Made by a program: the position numbers and the translations under genes. The notes beneath the pieces were generated by a model. That model was not told where the DNA came from. It saw only the letters and a program-made list of their open reading frames with translations, and did no database searches. From positions 1-64,000 of the forward strand of contig JAEUJY010000051.1 in the NCBI GenBank assembly GCA_016794525.1: a DNA stretch of 64,000 nucleotides, in the 5' to 3' direction. The stretch comes from Myxococcales bacterium. GTDB taxonomy: Bacteria > Myxococcota_A > Polyangia > Haliangiales > Haliangiaceae. The first letter of the stretch is position 1, and every line of letters starts with the position of its first letter. This document shows, piece by piece, positions 37,437-47,565 of this stretch.

Positions 37437-37956
37437 CGCGGTCGGCGCCCGGGCGCAGCGGCCACGCCAGCCACGCCGCCGACCCCAGCACCAGCGCCCA
37501 GCCGAGCAGGCGGAACACGGCGGCGACGGTGTGGTCGGCGTCGAGCGCGTGCCAGCGCGACAGGATGTGGAACCAGTCGTGCTCGCCGCCGCCGACCAGC
37601 GGCAGCGCCTGGGCGCGGGCGTCGGCGGCGTAGCGCGCGATGTTTCCGCAGTTCTGCCCGAACCACGCGAGGCCGACCGCGGTGCCGATCGGCTCGCGTC
37701 GCCAGAAGAACGTCGCGGCCGCGACCGCCGGGAAGGTGAGCTGGCCGAGCGTCCCGCCGTACAGCGCCAGCGTCGATCCGAACAGGCCGTAGATCTGGTG
37801 GCCGGCCTCGTGGAACGCCAGGTTGGCGTCGTCGAGCGGGCGCAGGTAGGCGTCGTCGTCGACGGCCATCCACAGCGCCAGCAGGCCGAGCCCGATCAGC
37901 GCGGCGATCGTGTGGCTGCGCGGCACGGGCCGCCACGGCATCAGCTCGAGCTCCAC
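37414..37956 (-). CDS. Membrane protein with HEAGH motif
   Basis: This 180-residue protein has about four membrane helices (residues 16-32, 58-82 in part, 90-105, 150-168). Between the first two it has the sequence NLAFHEAGHQIYGLFG, a canonical HExxH zinc-protease signature in membrane context like site-2 proteases and their relatives, with further histidines and Asp near the C-terminus (EHDWFHIL, SRWHALDADH) that could complete a metal site. It resembles a family of small uncharacterised bacterial proteins, so peptidase activity is a possibility and not established. It converges on and overlaps the TonB-family gene. Confidence 0.7.
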   Translation of the reverse strand: MELELMPWRPVPRSHTIAALIGLGLLALWMAVDDDAYLRPLDDANLAFHEAGHQIYGLFGSTLALYGGTLGQLTFPAVAAATFFWRREPIGTAVGLAWFGQNCGNIARYAADARAQALPLVGGGEHDWFHILSRWHALDADHTVAAVFRLLGWALVLGSAAWLAWPLRPGADRATGSSGS

Positions 37957-38007
37957 CGGTCGAGGATACGCTTCCCGGTGGCCGACGCGCGTGCGATCAT
38001 GGCGGTC

Positions 38008-39486
38008 ATGCCGCGCGGGCCGACGCCGTTGCTACTCACGCTGGCGCTCGGGTGCGGCGGCGACGGCAGCGGCGGCGGGCCCGACGCCGCGCCGCCGAGC
38101 GCGACCTGCGAGGCGCCGGCGCCGGCCGCCACCGCGACGCCGACCACGGTCGTCGGCGACGGCACCCCGGCGAGCTGCACCGAGACCGCGCTGCGGGCGG
38201 CGGCGGCGACCGGCGGCGTGATCACGTTCGCCTGCGGCGCGGCGCCGCACACGATCGCCGTGGCCGCGGCGATCGTCGTCACCGCCGAGAGCGTGATCGA
38301 CGGCGGCGGGCTGATCACGCTCGACGGCGGCGGCGCGACGCGGATCCTGTACCTCGACTCGGGCTACGACCAGGCGACGCCGCGGCTGACCGTGCAGCGG
38401 CTGGCGTTCCGCCGCGGCCAGGCCCCGGCCACCGGCGCCGACACCGCGCAGGGCGGCGGCGCGATCTACCGCGACGGCGGCAGCCTGACGGTCATCGACT
38501 GCACGTTCGACGACAACCACGCGCCGGCCACCGGGCAGGACGTCGCCGGCGGCGCGATCTACGGCTTCGGCGGCGGCGACACGATCGTCGCCGGCAGCAC
38601 GTTCACCGGCAACTCGGCCAGCGACGGCGGCGCGATCGGCAGCCTCAACGCCGATCTGACGATCGTCAACAGCCGCTTCACCGGCAACGCCGCCACCGGC
38701 ACCGGCGGTAACCCCGGCGACGGCGGGGCCGGCGGGGCGCTGTACATGGACGGCCGCGACGAGCGGACCTCGCTGTGCGGGGTGACGATCGCCGACAACA
38801 CCGCCGGCGCGATCGGCGGCGGCGGGTTCCGCGTGTCCAACGATCACACCGGCAGCTTCGCGATGGATCGCACCACCGTCGACCACAACGCCGTCACCGC
38901 GAGCGGCGAGGGCAACGCCGGCGGCCTGTACCTCGAGGGCCTGGCGCTGGCGATCTCCGCCAGCACGATCTCGCGCAACCAGGCGTTCTACAACGGCGGC
39001 ATCTGGATCAACGCGTGCGCCGCCGAGCTGACCAACGTCACGATCGCCGGCAACGTCGCCACCGGCTCTAACGGCGGCGGCGTGTGGCTGGGCAACGGCC
39101 CCACCGGCACGATGCGCAACTGCACGATCGCCGACAACCACGCCACCGCCGACGGCCAGGTGGCGGGCGCGATCTTCGGCGGCGGGATGACGCTGGTGAA
39201 CACGATCGTCGCCGGCAACAGCGCGATGTACCGGCCGAGCTGCGACGGCGCGCGCGCCGACGGCAGCGGCAACCTGCAGTGGCCCGACGGCGCCTTGTGC
39301 ACGACCGCGCCGCGGGTCGCCGATCCGTTGCTCGGCGCGCTGGGCGACAACGGCGGGCCGACCGCGACGATGGCCCCGGCCGCCGGCAGCCCGGCGATCG
39401 GCCTGGGCACTGGCTGTCCGCCGACCGATCAGCGCGGCCGGCCGCGCGGCGAGCCGTGCACCGCGGGCGCGGTCGAGGCGCCGTGA
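38008..39486 (+). CDS. Right-handed beta-helix lipoprotein (choice-of-anchor Q)
   Basis: This 492-residue protein opens with a short lipoprotein signal (PTPLLLTLALGCGG). The body is a parallel beta-helix of polymorphic outer-membrane type: repeated units like GGAIYRDGGSLTVIDCTF, GGGDTIVAGSTFTGNSA, GGALYMDGRDE and GGIWINACAAELTNVTI with many Asn/Gly turns. The C-terminus (GSPAIGLGTGCPPTDQRGRPRGEPCTAGAVE) is the choice-of-anchor Q signature, in which NSPAID and DQRGxPRP are usual. It should be exposed at the cell surface, and enzymatic or adhesive activity is unproven. The second ATG (38008) was chosen over 37999. The stop overlaps the GTG of the next lipoprotein gene. Confidence 0.85.
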   Translation: MPRGPTPLLLTLALGCGGDGSGGGPDAAPPSATCEAPAPAATATPTTVVGDGTPASCTETALRAAAATGGVITFACGAAPHTIAVAAAIVVTAESVIDGGGLITLDGGGATRILYLDSGYDQATPRLTVQRLAFRRGQAPATGADTAQGGGAIYRDGGSLTVIDCTFDDNHAPATGQDVAGGAIYGFGGGDTIVAGSTFTGNSASDGGAIGSLNADLTIVNSRFTGNAATGTGGNPGDGGAGGALYMDGRDERTSLCGVTIADNTAGAIGGGGFRVSNDHTGSFAMDRTTVDHNAVTASGEGNAGGLYLEGLALAISASTISRNQAFYNGGIWINACAAELTNVTIAGNVATGSNGGGVWLGNGPTGTMRNCTIADNHATADGQVAGAIFGGGMTLVNTIVAGNSAMYRPSCDGARADGSGNLQWPDGALCTTAPRVADPLLGALGDNGGPTATMAPAAGSPAIGLGTGCPPTDQRGRPRGEPCTAGAVEAP

Positions 39487-40832
39487 CGGTCGCGGCGCGG
39501 GGCGCGCTGGCGCTGGCCGCGCTGCTCGCCGCGTGCGGTGGCGACGACGCCGCCGATCCCGACGCCGGCCTGGCGCCCGACGGCGGTCCGCCGACCGGGC
39601 CAACCCGCTACCCCGCCGACGTCGAGGCCGCGCCGGTGACCGACGCCGTGGTCGCGCGGATGCGGGCGATCGCCGCCGCCGGTCCCGGGCAGCGCGACGA
39701 CGTGTTCATGAAGGTCGGCGCGTCGGGCACCGTCAGCACCAGCTTCCTGTATTGCCTCGCCGGCGCCGCGCACCAGCCGGCGTACACGATCGATCTCGCC
39801 GGGCGCGACGCGCTCGGCGCCACGCTCGACCACTTCCGCGGCGGGCTGATCGGCGCCGACACGCCGTTCGATCGCGCGACGCTGGCCGCCGAGGTCGGGC
39901 GCACGGCGGCGTGGGCGATCACCGGCGCGCCGTCGCCGCTCGCCGCCGAGCTGGCCGCGACCACGCCGCGGTTCGCGTTCGTCAACTACGGCACCAACGA
40001 CATGAACGCCGCCGCGACCTACGGCGCCGCGCTGGGCCCGTTCTGGGAGCGGATGGGCACGCTGCTCGATCAGCTCGAGGCCGCCGGCGTGGTGCCGATC
40101 CTCACCGGGCTCAACCCGCGCGGCGACGATCCCGCCGCGGCGCGCTGGGTGCCCACCTGGGACAGCGTCACCCGCGCGCTGGCCGAGGCGCGCCAGCTGC
40201 CGTACCTGAGCCTGTGGGTGGCGTCGGCGCCGCTGGCCGATCAGGGCCTGCTCGCCGACGGGCTCCACGGCAACGTCTACGTCGTCGGCGGCCGCGCCCA
40301 GCCGTGCGTGTTCACGCCGACCGGGCTGGCCTTCAACTACGACGTCCGCAACCTGCGCTCGCTCGAACTGCTCGACGCCGCGCGCCGCACCGTGCTCGCC
40401 GGCGAGGCCGCCCCGGGCGCGCCGCCGCTGCCCCCGGTGATCGGCGCCGGCACCGACGCCGATCCGCTGATCGTCGATCGCCTGCCGTTCACGCACACCG
40501 GCGACACCGTCGGCGGTCAGGCCGCGCGCGCCGGCTACCCCGGCTGCGACCAGGGCCAGGACGAGTCGGGGCCCGAGCGGGTCTACGCGCTGCACCTCGC
40601 CGCGCCCGCCGCGCTGCGCGTGATCGCGCTCGATCGCGCGGGCGTCGACGTCGACGTCCACCTGCTCACCGCCGGCGCGTGCGTCGAGCGCGCCGATCGT
40701 CTGCTCGATCGGACGCTGCCCGCCGGCGATCACCGGATCGTCGTCGACTCGTTCGTCACCGCCGCCGGCGCCCAGGCCGGCCCGTACACGCTGGTCATCC
40801 AGCCGTGCGCCGCCGGCGATCCGGACTGCTGA
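39483..40832 (+). CDS. SGNH/GDSL-like lipoprotein hydrolase
   Basis: This 449-residue protein has a lipoprotein signal (ALALAALLAACGGD, lipobox LAAC), an Asp-rich linker and an SGNH-hydrolase-like domain: KVGASGTVSTSF (block I nucleophile region), FVNYGTNDMN (block III GxND) and ADGLHGN (block V DxxH). The C-terminal 110 residues form a beta domain (GQDESGPERVYALHLAAPA ... DRTLPAGDHRIVVDSF) like pre-peptidase or carbohydrate-binding modules. A surface esterase acting on polysaccharide or lipid is likely; the substrate is unknown. The GTG start at 39483 overlaps the stop of the beta-helix gene (GTGA), so the two are coupled. Confidence 0.8.
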   Translation: MTVAARGALALAALLAACGGDDAADPDAGLAPDGGPPTGPTRYPADVEAAPVTDAVVARMRAIAAAGPGQRDDVFMKVGASGTVSTSFLYCLAGAAHQPAYTIDLAGRDALGATLDHFRGGLIGADTPFDRATLAAEVGRTAAWAITGAPSPLAAELAATTPRFAFVNYGTNDMNAAATYGAALGPFWERMGTLLDQLEAAGVVPILTGLNPRGDDPAAARWVPTWDSVTRALAEARQLPYLSLWVASAPLADQGLLADGLHGNVYVVGGRAQPCVFTPTGLAFNYDVRNLRSLELLDAARRTVLAGEAAPGAPPLPPVIGAGTDADPLIVDRLPFTHTGDTVGGQAARAGYPGCDQGQDESGPERVYALHLAAPAALRVIALDRAGVDVDVHLLTAGACVERADRLLDRTLPAGDHRIVVDSFVTAAGAQAGPYTLVIQPCAAGDPDC

Positions 40833-40849
40833 GGCTCCGGCGGCGCCTC
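40831..40849. terminator. Hairpin between convergent genes
   Basis: GAGGCTCC, a 3-base loop and GGCGCCTC form an 8-bp stem with one mismatch. It starts in the stop codon of the SGNH gene and ends 8 bases before the gcvH stop. It could end transcription from both sides. There is no U-tract. Confidence 0.35.
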
Positions 40850-40856
40850 GCTCGGA

Positions 40857-41231
40857 TCAAGCCAGGGTCGCGCTGTACGCGTCGGCCCCGAGCAGCCCGT
40901 CGATCTGGCCGGCGTCGCTGGGCGTGATCTCGACCATCCACGCGGCGTAGCAGTCGGCGTTGACCGCCTCGGGCGCGTCCTTGAGGGCGCCGTTGACCTT
41001 GGTGACGGTGCCCGAGATCGGGGCGTACAGGTCGGACACCGACTTGACGCTCTCGATGGTGCCGAACCGCGCGCCCTTCTCGACGACGGTGCCGACCGCG
41101 GGCAGCTCGACCATCGTGATGTCGCCGAGCTGCTCGACGGCGAAGGCGGTGATGCCGACCGCGCAGGTCGCGCCGGGGCGCAGCCACTCGTGGTCGGCGG
41201 TGTAGCGGAGGTCGCTCGGGACGTTGGACAT
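40857..41231 (-). CDS. gcvH: Glycine cleavage system H protein
   Basis: This 124-residue protein matches GcvH over its full length: LRYTADHEWLRP, VGITAFAVEQLGDITMVELP, and the lipoylation site GTIESVKSVSDLYAP with Lys63 as the lipoyl carrier, then NGALKDAPEAVNADCY. It shuttles the aminomethyl group from the P protein (glycine decarboxylase) to the T protein. The gene follows gcvT with a 62-base gap on the same strand. gcvP is not downstream (the next gene is convergent), so it must lie elsewhere. Confidence 0.97.
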   Translation of the reverse strand: MSNVPSDLRYTADHEWLRPGATCAVGITAFAVEQLGDITMVELPAVGTVVEKGARFGTIESVKSVSDLYAPISGTVTKVNGALKDAPEAVNADCYAAWMVEITPSDAGQIDGLLGADAYSATLA

Positions 41232-41293
41232 CGGGTTCTCGCTGGCCTGAAGGTTCGATGCGGGTGGGTGGCGACGGGTGTCGATGCGGCGCG

Positions 41294-42415
41294 CTAGGCG
41301 CGCTTGTAGAACTTGCCCTTGACCACCGTGGCGGCGACGTCCTTGCCGCGGCAGTCGAGCGTGAGCTGGGTGCCCTCGGCGGCGTAGCTCGGCGGCAGGT
41401 AGGCCAGGCCGATCGCGCCGGTGACCGAGATGCCGGGGCCGCCGCTGGTGACGGTGCCGATGACCTGCGCGTCGGCGGGGCGGCTGCGATCGACGACCGC
41501 GTAGCCGTGGCGGGCGATCGCGCGGTCCTCGATGCGGAAGCCGGTGAGCACGCGGGTGAGGCCGTTGGCCTTCTGCGCGACCAGCGCGGCGCGGCCGAGG
41601 AAGTCGCCGCCGGCCTTGACCCACGGCCGGTCGAGCTTGACCGCCCAGCCCAGGCCGGCCTCGAGCGGCGAGGTGGTGTCGTCGAGGTCGTTGCCGTACA
41701 GCGGCAGCCGCGACTCGAGCCGCAGGCTGTCGCGCGAGCCCAGCCCGCACGGCTGGACGCCGGCGGCGATGATCGCCTGCCACAGCGCCGGCGCGTCCGC
41801 GTTCTTGCACGCCAGCTCGAAGCCGTCCTCGCCGGTGTAGCCGGTGCGGCCCGCGGTGACGGCGACGCCGGCGACGGTGGTGTCGGTGAAGCAGAACGTC
41901 CCGACCTTGGCCAGCGTGCCGCCGGCCAGCCCGTCGAGGATCGCCGTGGCCTTGGGGCCCTGCACGGCGATCAGCGCGGTGGCGTCGGAGACGTCCTCGA
42001 GATCGACGATGCCGCCGATCTGCTCGCGCATCCACGCCACGTCCTTGTGGCGGTTCGACGCGTTGATGATGACGAAGTACTCGTCCTCGGCGCGCTTGTA
42101 GAAGATGCAGTCGTCGACGATGCCGCCGTCGGGCCGGCACAAGAGCGTGTAGACCGCCTTGCCCGGCGCGACGCCGCCGACGTCGTTGGTGGTCAGGCGC
42201 TGCACCGCCTCGGTGGCGCGCGGGCCGCGCAGGAACGCCTCGCCCATGTGGCACACGTCGAACACGCCGGCGGCCTCGCGGACCGCCTTGTGCTCCTTGA
42301 TCGTGCCGGCGGGATAGGACACCGGCATGTCCCAGCCGCCGAAGTCGATCATGCGTGCGCCGAGGGCGCGGTGGGCGTCGTTGAGCGGAGTTCGAAGGCC
42401 TGCCACGGCGCGCAT
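41294..42415 (-). CDS. gcvT: Aminomethyltransferase, glycine cleavage T protein
   Basis: This 373-residue protein is a typical Gcv[30 protein letters not shown], the folate-binding [13 protein letters not shown] (variant of the more common VSHMGE), [64 protein letters not shown] and a C-terminal barrel ending in KGKFYKRA. It transfers the methylene group from lipoylated GcvH to tetrahydrofolate and releases ammonia. It precedes gcvH and follows the AttH/CrtC-like gene by 21 bases, so the three may be one transcript. The short gap leaves no room for a glycine riboswitch. Confidence 0.97.
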   Translation of the reverse strand: MRAVAGLRTPLNDAHRALGARMIDFGGWDMPVSYPAGTIKEHKAVREAAGVFDVCHMGEAFLRGPRATEAVQRLTTNDVGGVAPGKAVYTLLCRPDGGIVDDCIFYKRAEDEYFVIINASNRHKDVAWMREQIGGIVDLEDVSDATALIAVQGPKATAILDGLAGGTLAKVGTFCFTDTTVAGVAVTAGRTGYTGEDGFELACKNADAPALWQAIIAAGVQPCGLGSRDSLRLESRLPLYGNDLDDTTSPLEAGLGWAVKLDRPWVKAGGDFLGRAALVAQKANGLTRVLTGFRIEDRAIARHGYAVVDRSRPADAQVIGTVTSGGPGISVTGAIGLAYLPPSYAAEGTQLTLDCRGKDVAATVVKGKFYKRA

Positions 42416-42436
42416 CCTACAACACGCGGCCGGCCG

Positions 42437-43456
42437 CTACACCGCCACGTGGTCGCAGGTGACGGCCGGATCGGCGGTCGGGCCGGCGATCTCGAACGCG
42501 GCGCGGCGCGGCGCGGTCAGCTGCTCGGTCACCTGCCACCGCCCGCGCACCCGGCGCGACAGCGTCAGCCGCAGGTCGCCGATCGCGGTGAAGTGGTTCC
42601 ACCGCTCCTCGCCGTCGGGGTCGTGGTAGTGGGCGCGGATCAGATCGGCCGGCGCGCACGACAGCTCGCCCTCGATCCGGGCCAGCAGCCCGCCCGCGCG
42701 GAACCTGAAGCGCCCGGTGCCCAGCTCGGCCGGGCCCGACCACAGCGCCTGATCGAAGCGGTTGAACGCCAGATCCTCGCCGGGCAGGCGCAGCACCGCG
42801 ACCGTCAGCGGCGGCAGGTTGACGCCGCGCCGCCGCAGCCGCGCGTGCAACACCTCGAGCGCCGCGCCGGGCCGATCGTCGAACGCGTTGCAGTGGCCCC
42901 AGGCCCACGCCGCGGCGTGCTTGACGCCCCACAGGTGGGTCTGGCCGCCGCGGGCGCCGGCCAGCGCGACCTTGACGCCGTCGATGGTCAACGTGCCGGT
43001 GATCGGCACGTCGACGTTGGGCGACTGCACGGTGGTCTCGCCGAGCCCGCCGTTGCGGTACATCACCGCCGGCAGCTGGTGCAACGTCGCGACGCCCGGC
43101 TGCCAGGTCAGGTCCCACTCGACGGCGTGGCCGTCGCCCGACACCGCGCCCTTGGCGTGGTCGTGGCCCAGCCGCGACGGGCCGATCGCCACCGCGAACG
43201 GATCGCGGCCGGTGACCAGCGACGTGGTCGGGTAGCGGCGGTTGATGCCGAAGCTCCTGGCCGGATCGCTGGCCGACTGCCGCGCGAACCACACCTGCGC
43301 GTACGGCTCACCGACGTCGGGCAGCGGCGACTCGATCACGTAGCGCAGCCAGTAGCCGTCGCGCGTGACCGGATCGTTCCAGGTCAGGAACCACACCTCG
43401 TAGAAGCCGCGCCGCTGGCCGTCCCACCGCGGCAGGTTGTCCTCGACAGTCGTCAC
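42437..43456 (-). CDS. AttH/CrtC-like lipocalin-fold protein
   Basis: This 339-residue protein is rich in Trp and His and has the features of the hydroxyneurosporene synthase (CrtC)/AttH/tocopherol-cyclase-like superfamily: WFLTWNDPVTRDGYWLRYVIE, WDLTWQPGVATLHQLP, the signature THLWGVKHAAAWAWGHCNAF and a second lipocalin half (RFRFRAGGLLARIEGEL). These double-lipocalin proteins bind hydrophobic molecules, and some hydrate or cyclise isoprenoids. No carotenoid genes are adjacent, so the ligand is unknown. It precedes gcvT on the same strand. The start is a GTG at 43454-43456. Confidence 0.7.
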   Translation of the reverse strand: MTTVEDNLPRWDGQRRGFYEVWFLTWNDPVTRDGYWLRYVIESPLPDVGEPYAQVWFARQSASDPARSFGINRRYPTTSLVTGRDPFAVAIGPSRLGHDHAKGAVSGDGHAVEWDLTWQPGVATLHQLPAVMYRNGGLGETTVQSPNVDVPITGTLTIDGVKVALAGARGGQTHLWGVKHAAAWAWGHCNAFDDRPGAALEVLHARLRRRGVNLPPLTVAVLRLPGEDLAFNRFDQALWSGPAELGTGRFRFRAGGLLARIEGELSCAPADLIRAHYHDPDGEERWNHFTAIGDLRLTLSRRVRGRWQVTEQLTAPRRAAFEIAGPTADPAVTCDHVAV

Positions 43457-43569
43457 GGCGCTCCCTCACGCATCGCCGGAAGCTAACCGATTCCGGCAGC
43501 GCTGGCGATGCGTCGACCGGTCGCGATCGCGCGTTGACGGGCGCCGCGCGGCGCGGGCACGATGTCCCG

Positions 43570-44373
43570 ATGCGCGGCTTCACTACGATCCTGATCGGCG
43601 CGGCCCTGGCGGCCTGTGGCGGCGGCGGCGACGACGCGGCCGCGATCGACGCCGACCCCGGCGACGGCGCCACCGCCGACGACGCGGCCCCCGCGATCGA
43701 CGCCGCCGGCACCGTCGACGCGCCGGCCGGCACCGGCAACTTCAGCTTCTTCGTGACCAGCCTCGACACGATGCGGCTGCAGTCGGGGAGCCAGAACGGC
43801 TTCGGCGGCAACCTCGGCGGGCTGGCCGGCGCCGACGCGATCTGCCAGACCGCCGCGGCCGCGGTCGGCTACGGCCACAAGACCTGGCGCGCGTTCCTGT
43901 CGGTCTACAACAACGGCGCGCCGATCCACGCCATCGATCGCATCGGCAACGGGCCCTGGTACGACCGCAACGGCCGGCTGGTGGCGATGGACCGCGCGGG
44001 CCTGCTGATGCAGCGGCCGGCCGGCGACGCGGCGGTGATCAACGATCTCCCCGACGAGACCGGCCAGGGCACGCGCCGACTCGGCGACACCCACGACGTG
44101 ATGACCGGCTCGAACACGCTGGGCCAGCTCGACGGCACCAGCGCGGCCAACACGTGCAACGACTGGACGAGCGTCCAGGGGCCCGGCACCGAGAACCTGG
44201 TCCGCTGCGGCCACGCCTGGCCGGCGATGAGCGGCATGCACTGGATCCAGGCCCACCGGCTGCGCGGCTGCGAGCCCGGCATCAACCTGGTCCAGAATGG
44301 GCCCGGCACCGGCTACTCGGTCGGCGCCGGCGGCGGGTGGGGCGCGATCTACTGCTTCGCGCTCGAGCCGTAG
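43570..44373 (+). CDS. Lipoprotein with endostatin/C-lectin-like DUF1554-type domain
   Basis: This 267-residue protein has a lipoprotein signal (TTILIGAALAACGGGG, lipobox LAAC), an Asp/Ala-rich stalk (residues 18-55) and a compact domain: NLGGLAGADAICQTAAAAVG, HKTWRAFLSV, IGNGPWYDRNGRLVA, TCNDWTS and RCGHAWPAMSGMHWIQAH. The pattern of LGGLAGADxxC, TWRAxLS, GPWYDRxG and a late C-W pair is that of the collagenase NC10/endostatin-like (DUF1554) surface domain that recurs in Myxococcota and Leptospira. It is a surface-exposed module of unknown binding partner. ATG at 43570 gives the lipobox and was preferred. Confidence 0.77.
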   Translation: MRGFTTILIGAALAACGGGGDDAAAIDADPGDGATADDAAPAIDAAGTVDAPAGTGNFSFFVTSLDTMRLQSGSQNGFGGNLGGLAGADAICQTAAAAVGYGHKTWRAFLSVYNNGAPIHAIDRIGNGPWYDRNGRLVAMDRAGLLMQRPAGDAAVINDLPDETGQGTRRLGDTHDVMTGSNTLGQLDGTSAANTCNDWTSVQGPGTENLVRCGHAWPAMSGMHWIQAHRLRGCEPGINLVQNGPGTGYSVGAGGGWGAIYCFALEP

Positions 44374-44386
44374 CGCGCGGCACGGG

Positions 44387-44392
44387 TAGAGT
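44387..44392 (+). promoter_or_regulatory. TAGAGT -10-like box, leaderless type
   Basis: TAGAGT ends 7 bases before the ATG of the NUDIX gene, in the context GGTAGAGTCG. The same ten bases and the same spacing precede the TTG of the propeller kinase (minus strand, 16662-16673 region). Transcription should begin at or beside the start codon. Confidence 0.42.
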
Positions 44393-44399
44393 CGCGGTC

Positions 44400-45071
44400 A
44401 TGCGGGACCGCGCGCTGGCGTTCGTGATCGATCGCGACGAGGTGGTGGGCGAGGGCGGGTTCCTGGCGATCCGGCGGCTGCGCATGCACAACCGGCGCGG
44501 CGACGGCTCGGCGTCGGCCGGCTTCGTGTGCGACTTCGTCCACCGGCCCTACGGTCAGGACGCGGTGGTGATCGTGCTGTGGCACCGCGACGCCGCCGGC
44601 GCCGTGCAGGTGCTCCTGCGCGAGGGCATGCGGCCGTCGCTGGCGTTCGGGCGCGACCCGGCGCGGGCGCCGCTGCCCGAGCCGGCGGGCGACGGCTGGT
44701 TGATCGAGCTGCCGGCCGGGATCATCGAGCGCGGCGACGTCGGCGAGGCCGGCCTGCGCGCCCGGGCCGCGGCCGAGGCGCTCGAGGAGGGCGGGTTCGC
44801 GGTGGCGCCGGCGGCGATGGCGATCCTCGGCGCGGGCAGCCTGCCCAGCCCGGGCACGGTGCCCGAGAAGTACTACTTCGTCGCCGCCGAGGTCGATCCG
44901 GCGGCGCAGCAGCCGCTGCCCGGCGACGGCTCGCCGATGGAGGAGGGCGCCGGCACCGGCTGGTGGGCGCTCGACGCCGCGATCGCCGCGTGCGTCGCCG
45001 GCGCGCTGGCCGACGGCAAGACCGAGCTCGGGTTGCGCCGGCTGCGCGATCACCTCGCGGGGCCGCGGTGA
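44400..45071 (+). CDS. NUDIX hydrolase
   Basis: This 223-residue protein has an extended N-terminal strand region ([20 protein letters not shown]) like ADP-ribose pyrophosphatases, and a NUDIX box [14 protein letters not shown] ... [10 protein letters not shown]. The canonical REUxEE core reads A-E-A-L-E-E here: the glutamates that hold the metal are present, but the conserved Arg is Ala. [19 protein letters not shown] is the usual ADPRase-type strand with the second acidic site. It probably cleaves a nucleoside diphosphate linked to a sugar; activity may be altered by the Arg loss. Its stop overlaps the GTG of the SecD-P1-like gene (GTGA). Confidence 0.83.
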   Translation: MRDRALAFVIDRDEVVGEGGFLAIRRLRMHNRRGDGSASAGFVCDFVHRPYGQDAVVIVLWHRDAAGAVQVLLREGMRPSLAFGRDPARAPLPEPAGDGWLIELPAGIIERGDVGEAGLRARAAAEALEEGGFAVAPAAMAILGAGSLPSPGTVPEKYYFVAAEVDPAAQQPLPGDGSPMEEGAGTGWWALDAAIAACVAGALADGKTELGLRRLRDHLAGPR

Positions 45072-46123
45072 TCCGCGCGGCGCTGATCGGGCTCGCGGTG
45101 GCGGCGCTGACGCTGGGCGCCGCGATCGCGCTGCGCGCCGAGCGCCTGCTCGGCCCGCCGGACGCGGCGATCGACCTCGCCGCGACGGTGCCCGGCGACG
45201 CGTCGCTGGCCGCCTGCGAGCGGGCGTGGCGCGCGCGGCTGCGCGGCTACGCGATCCAGCTGCGGGTGGTCTCGGCCCGCGACGCGACGACGGTCGTGGC
45301 GGTGGCGGTGCGCGGCGCGCCGGCGCGCGAGGCCGAGGGTCTGGCCGCCGCGCTGGCCCGCCCCGGCGCGCTGGCGTTCCAGTGGGTCGACAACGACGCG
45401 GCGGTCGCGCGCGCCTGGTTCCAGCGGCTGGATCCGGCCCACGCCCCGGCGCGGTCCGACGGCGTGGCCGCGGTGGCCGACGGCTGGAGCGACGACGGCG
45501 GCGCGGCGCGCCAGGACTACTTCCTCACCGGCCCGTCGCCGGCGGCGATCACCGCGGCGCTGGCCGAGGTGGCCCCCGACGCGCCGGTGCCGCCGGGGCG
45601 CGCGCTGGTGTTCGAGCGGGTCGCGCCGCGCCCCGACGCGCCCGCGGCGCCGGCCTACCGCAGCTACCTCGTCGAGGACGCGCCGATCCTCACCCAGGCC
45701 GACGTGGCCAGCGCCCGCGTCGCCGCGAACCAGTTCGACGGTCGACCCGAGGTCGAGCTCACCTGGAGCGACCCCGGCGCGCAGGTGTTCGGCGACCAGA
45801 CCGCCGCCCGGACCGGCGCGAAGCTGGCGATCCTCGTCGACGGGGAGGTGGCCTCGGCGCCGGTCGCGCGCGGCGCGATCCGCGGCGGCCGCGCGATGAT
45901 CTCGATGGGCGGCGGCGATCTCCTGGCCGCGCAGCGCGACGCGGTCGCGCTGGCCCACAGCCTCGACGGCGGCGGCGGGCTGGTGCCGCCCGGGGTGACC
46001 GCGCGGGTGGTCGGCGTCCGCGCCGGCGACGCGTCGTCGCCGTGGCTGGTGCGCGGCGGGCTGGCGGCGCTCGCCGGGATCGCGGCCGCCGCCGCCGCGC
46101 TGCGGCTCGCGCGCCGGCGCTGA
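45068..46123 (+). CDS. SecD P1-head-like protein with two membrane anchors
   Basis: This 351-residue protein has one N-terminal and one C-terminal TM helix (residues 3-22 and 322-345) around a large soluble part. The second half of the soluble part resembles the periplasmic P1 head of SecD ([55 protein letters not shown]), which in full-length SecDF is followed by six TM helices. Those export helices are missing here, so this is a stand-alone P1 module and not a working SecD. It is translationally coupled to the NUDIX gene, with which no functional link is known. Envelope protein folding is a guess. Confidence 0.7.
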   Translation: MIRAALIGLAVAALTLGAAIALRAERLLGPPDAAIDLAATVPGDASLAACERAWRARLRGYAIQLRVVSARDATTVVAVAVRGAPAREAEGLAAALARPGALAFQWVDNDAAVARAWFQRLDPAHAPARSDGVAAVADGWSDDGGAARQDYFLTGPSPAAITAALAEVAPDAPVPPGRALVFERVAPRPDAPAAPAYRSYLVEDAPILTQADVASARVAANQFDGRPEVELTWSDPGAQVFGDQTAARTGAKLAILVDGEVASAPVARGAIRGGRAMISMGGGDLLAAQRDAVALAHSLDGGGGLVPPGVTARVVGVRAGDASSPWLVRGGLAALAGIAAAAAALRLARRR

Positions 46124-46125
46124 CG

Positions 46126-47532
<1,407 letters not shown>

Positions 47533-47539
47533 GGCCGCC

Positions 47540-47545
47540 ACGCTA
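47540..47545 (-). promoter_or_regulatory. TAGCGT -10-like box before the response regulator
   Basis: TAGCGT on the minus strand ends 7 bases before the ATG at 47530-47532. It lies in the 33-base gap after the histidine kinase gene and could give the regulator its own leaderless transcript besides the operon one. Confidence 0.35.
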
Positions 47546-47565
47546 CCCCACGCTGGGCGGCGGCG

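Noticed and set aside
42416-42436. Glycine riboswitch before gcvT
   Set aside because: Only 21 bases separate gcvT from the upstream stop codon, far too short for the aptamer.
45068-46123. Calling this gene secD
   Set aside because: Only the P1 head is similar; the six export helices and the SecF half are missing, so a secD label would mislead.
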